Positions 63,361 through 64,000 of a stretch of DNA of 64,000 nt are shown here, piece by piece; position 1 is the first letter of the stretch, and each line of letters opens with the position of its first letter. This DNA is from Luteolibacter flavescens (lineage in GTDB: Bacteria > Verrucomicrobiota > Verrucomicrobiia > Verrucomicrobiales > Akkermansiaceae), in contig NZ_JAPDDS010000002.1 of NCBI RefSeq assembly GCF_025950085.1, positions 186,001-250,000 on the forward strand, written 5' to 3'. A program made the position numbers and the translations under genes. Under the pieces are notes generated by a model. That model saw only the letters and a program-made list of their open reading frames with translations, searched no databases and was not told the DNA's origin.

Positions 63361-63534
63361 TCAGCGGTGGAAGTCGCCGCGGTCCTGAGCGTCCTGGTGA
63401 CGGCGGAGATGAGGGGGCAGGGCGTCGCGCTTGATGCGGACCGGGACGTGCTTGGGCTTCTCGTCGGCGCGGACCGCGAGGGCCGTGGCGATGGCGCAGA
63501 TGACGAGGCCGAGGAGGTAGAGGGTGGTGAACAT
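63361..63534 (-). CDS. Small membrane protein (57 residues)
   Basis: A short gene starting MFTTLYLLGLVICAIATALA, one membrane helix, then a basic polar tail with KPKHVPVRIKRDALPPHLRR. Start context CACAACCATG. Spacing fits the compact array (28 bases to the next gene). Function unknown. Confidence 0.55.
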   Translation of the reverse strand: MFTTLYLLGLVICAIATALAVRADEKPKHVPVRIKRDALPPHLRRHQDAQDRGDFHR

Positions 63535-63579
63535 GGTTGTGTCGGTTGGTGGTTGTCGGTTCAGGCCGGTGGGTGCCGG

Positions 63580-63798
63580 TCAGTGATTCAGTTGCGAGAG
63601 GAGGTCGGCTTCCGCTTCGGAGGCGGCGGAGAAGTGCTTGGCGGCGGCAGCAGCGGCCACGGACAGATCCGGGCAGTCGTCGTGCAGTGCGGTGGCAACG
63701 AGGGTGCAGACATCAGCGTGCTCCTTGGGTGGAGAGTCGGACGCGGCGTTCAGCGCGAGCCGGGCGAGCCGGGAGAGGGCCATCTGTTTTGGGGTCAT
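63580..63798 (-). CDS. Small element protein, unknown function
   Basis: A 72-residue Ala-rich protein (MALSRLARLALNAASDSPPK ... LSVAAAAAAKHFSAASEAEA). It overlaps the HTH gene by 86 bases in another frame; a later start would shorten it. Coding is likely from position but not certain. Confidence 0.45.
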   Translation of the reverse strand: MTPKQMALSRLARLALNAASDSPPKEHADVCTLVATALHDDCPDLSVAAAAAAKHFSAASEAEADLLSQLNH

Positions 63799-63976
63799 GG
63801 TTCAGGGCTTCGGCTATTGCTTGCGTGACGTGGGGGTAGCGATTGGAGCCGTTGATCGCGGCTGACGTGGTGGTCCGGGGGTAGTGGATGCGAGAGGCCA
63901 ACTCAGTGATGGTCCAACCGAGGTCGATGAGGCGCTTCTTTGCCCAAGCGGGAAACTGCTTGTGGGTCTTAGCCAT
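63713..63976 (-). CDS. HTH regulator (Ner/Cro-like)
   Basis: An 87-residue protein with WAKKRLIDLGWTITELASRI and TTTSAAINGSNRYPHVTQAIAEAL, a small winged or Cro-type HTH like Ner of phage Mu. It is the first gene of the leftward transcript. A perfect inverted repeat lies 9 bases upstream of its start codon, an evident operator. A C-terminal Arg/Ala tail is atypical. It probably controls the element's early genes. Confidence 0.75.
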   Translation of the reverse strand: MAKTHKQFPAWAKKRLIDLGWTITELASRIHYPRTTTSAAINGSNRYPHVTQAIAEALNHDPKTDGPLPARPARAERRVRLSTQGAR

Positions 63977-63985
63977 TTTGTTAGC

Positions 63986-64000
63986 GTCAACCGCGTTGAC
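63986..64000. promoter_or_regulatory. Palindromic operator before the HTH regulator
   Basis: GTCAAC-CGC-GTTGAC, a perfect 6-bp inverted repeat with a 3-base centre, ends exactly at the window edge. Placement directly before the regulator gene suggests autoregulation. It may extend beyond the window. Confidence 0.65.

Larger units (their letters stand above)
52925..64000 (-). mobile_element. Mu-like transposable element, early region and one end
   Basis: Closely spaced small genes, all but one on the minus strand, run from a palindromic operator at 63986-64000 to about 53.1 kb. They include a MuA-type transposase and a MuB-type ATPase in the Mu order (A then B). No portal, head, tail or lysis gene is seen, and host genes resume at 52.8 kb. 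Therefore either the element is small and non-phage, or its other genes lie beyond 64 kb. The left boundary is only approximate. Confidence 0.75.

Overview
The window is GC-rich bacterial chromosome. It most likely comes from the phylum Verrucomicrobiota (a Luteolibacter/Haloferula-like member of the Verrucomicrobiales). This is an inference from the PEP-CTERM protein, the many exported proteins of planctomycete/verrucomicrobial type (prenyltransferase-like toroid, ELWxxDGT repeats, DUF6580, CBM9-like) and the general absence of strong Shine-Dalgarno sites. No rRNA or tRNA gene was recognised.

0-8.7 kb: the 3' part of tsaE, an SDR reductase, a TPR/secretin-like protein, ribD, small exported proteins, two overlapping LysR genes, a PEP-CTERM protein and a large membrane-anchored hypothetical. 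8.7-15.9 kb: a complete F1Fo ATP synthase operon read leftwards (atpB-E-F-H-A-G-D-C). It has a perfect TGTGA-N6-TCACA palindrome upstream of atpB, a strong hairpin between atpE and atpF, and a terminator after atpC. 15.9-21 kb: a YiiX-type hydrolase, HU, a methyltransferase-like protein, an HlyD-like adaptor and a toroid protein. 21-22.5 kb: a gene-poor stretch with a decayed DUF4184 gene, an inverted pair of 50-bp repeats and an 8-bp tandem repeat. 22.5-27.7 kb: pyruvate dehydrogenase E1alpha, E1beta and E2, with three small lipoprotein genes between E1beta and E2.

27.8-30.1 kb: a frameshifted small gene and mnmG. Four perfect GTTCCACGTGGAAC sequences lie in and before mnmG. They match the ParB-binding parS consensus and suggest a centromere-like locus near the replication origin. 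30-52.8 kb: housekeeping and accessory genes, including a thioesterase, a Lon-like domain protein, an HtrA protease, an OmpA-like protein, an orphan Phd-type antitoxin, queA, a glycoside hydrolase/glycosyltransferase fusion, a fatty acid desaturase, an RRM protein, a MATE exporter with a structured leader, divergent oxyR/katA with an ankyrin gene, and large exported or repeat proteins.

52.9-64 kb: a Mu-like transposable element. Some 23 closely packed genes run leftwards and one runs the other way. They start with a small HTH regulator next to a perfect palindromic operator at the right edge and include a MuA-type transposase, a MuB-type ATPase and a Lar-like protein. No head or tail genes are seen; host genes resume at 52.8 kb after a non-coding strip with five GGCCGAA/GCCCGAA motifs, a candidate transposase-binding end. 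The other end lies outside the window.
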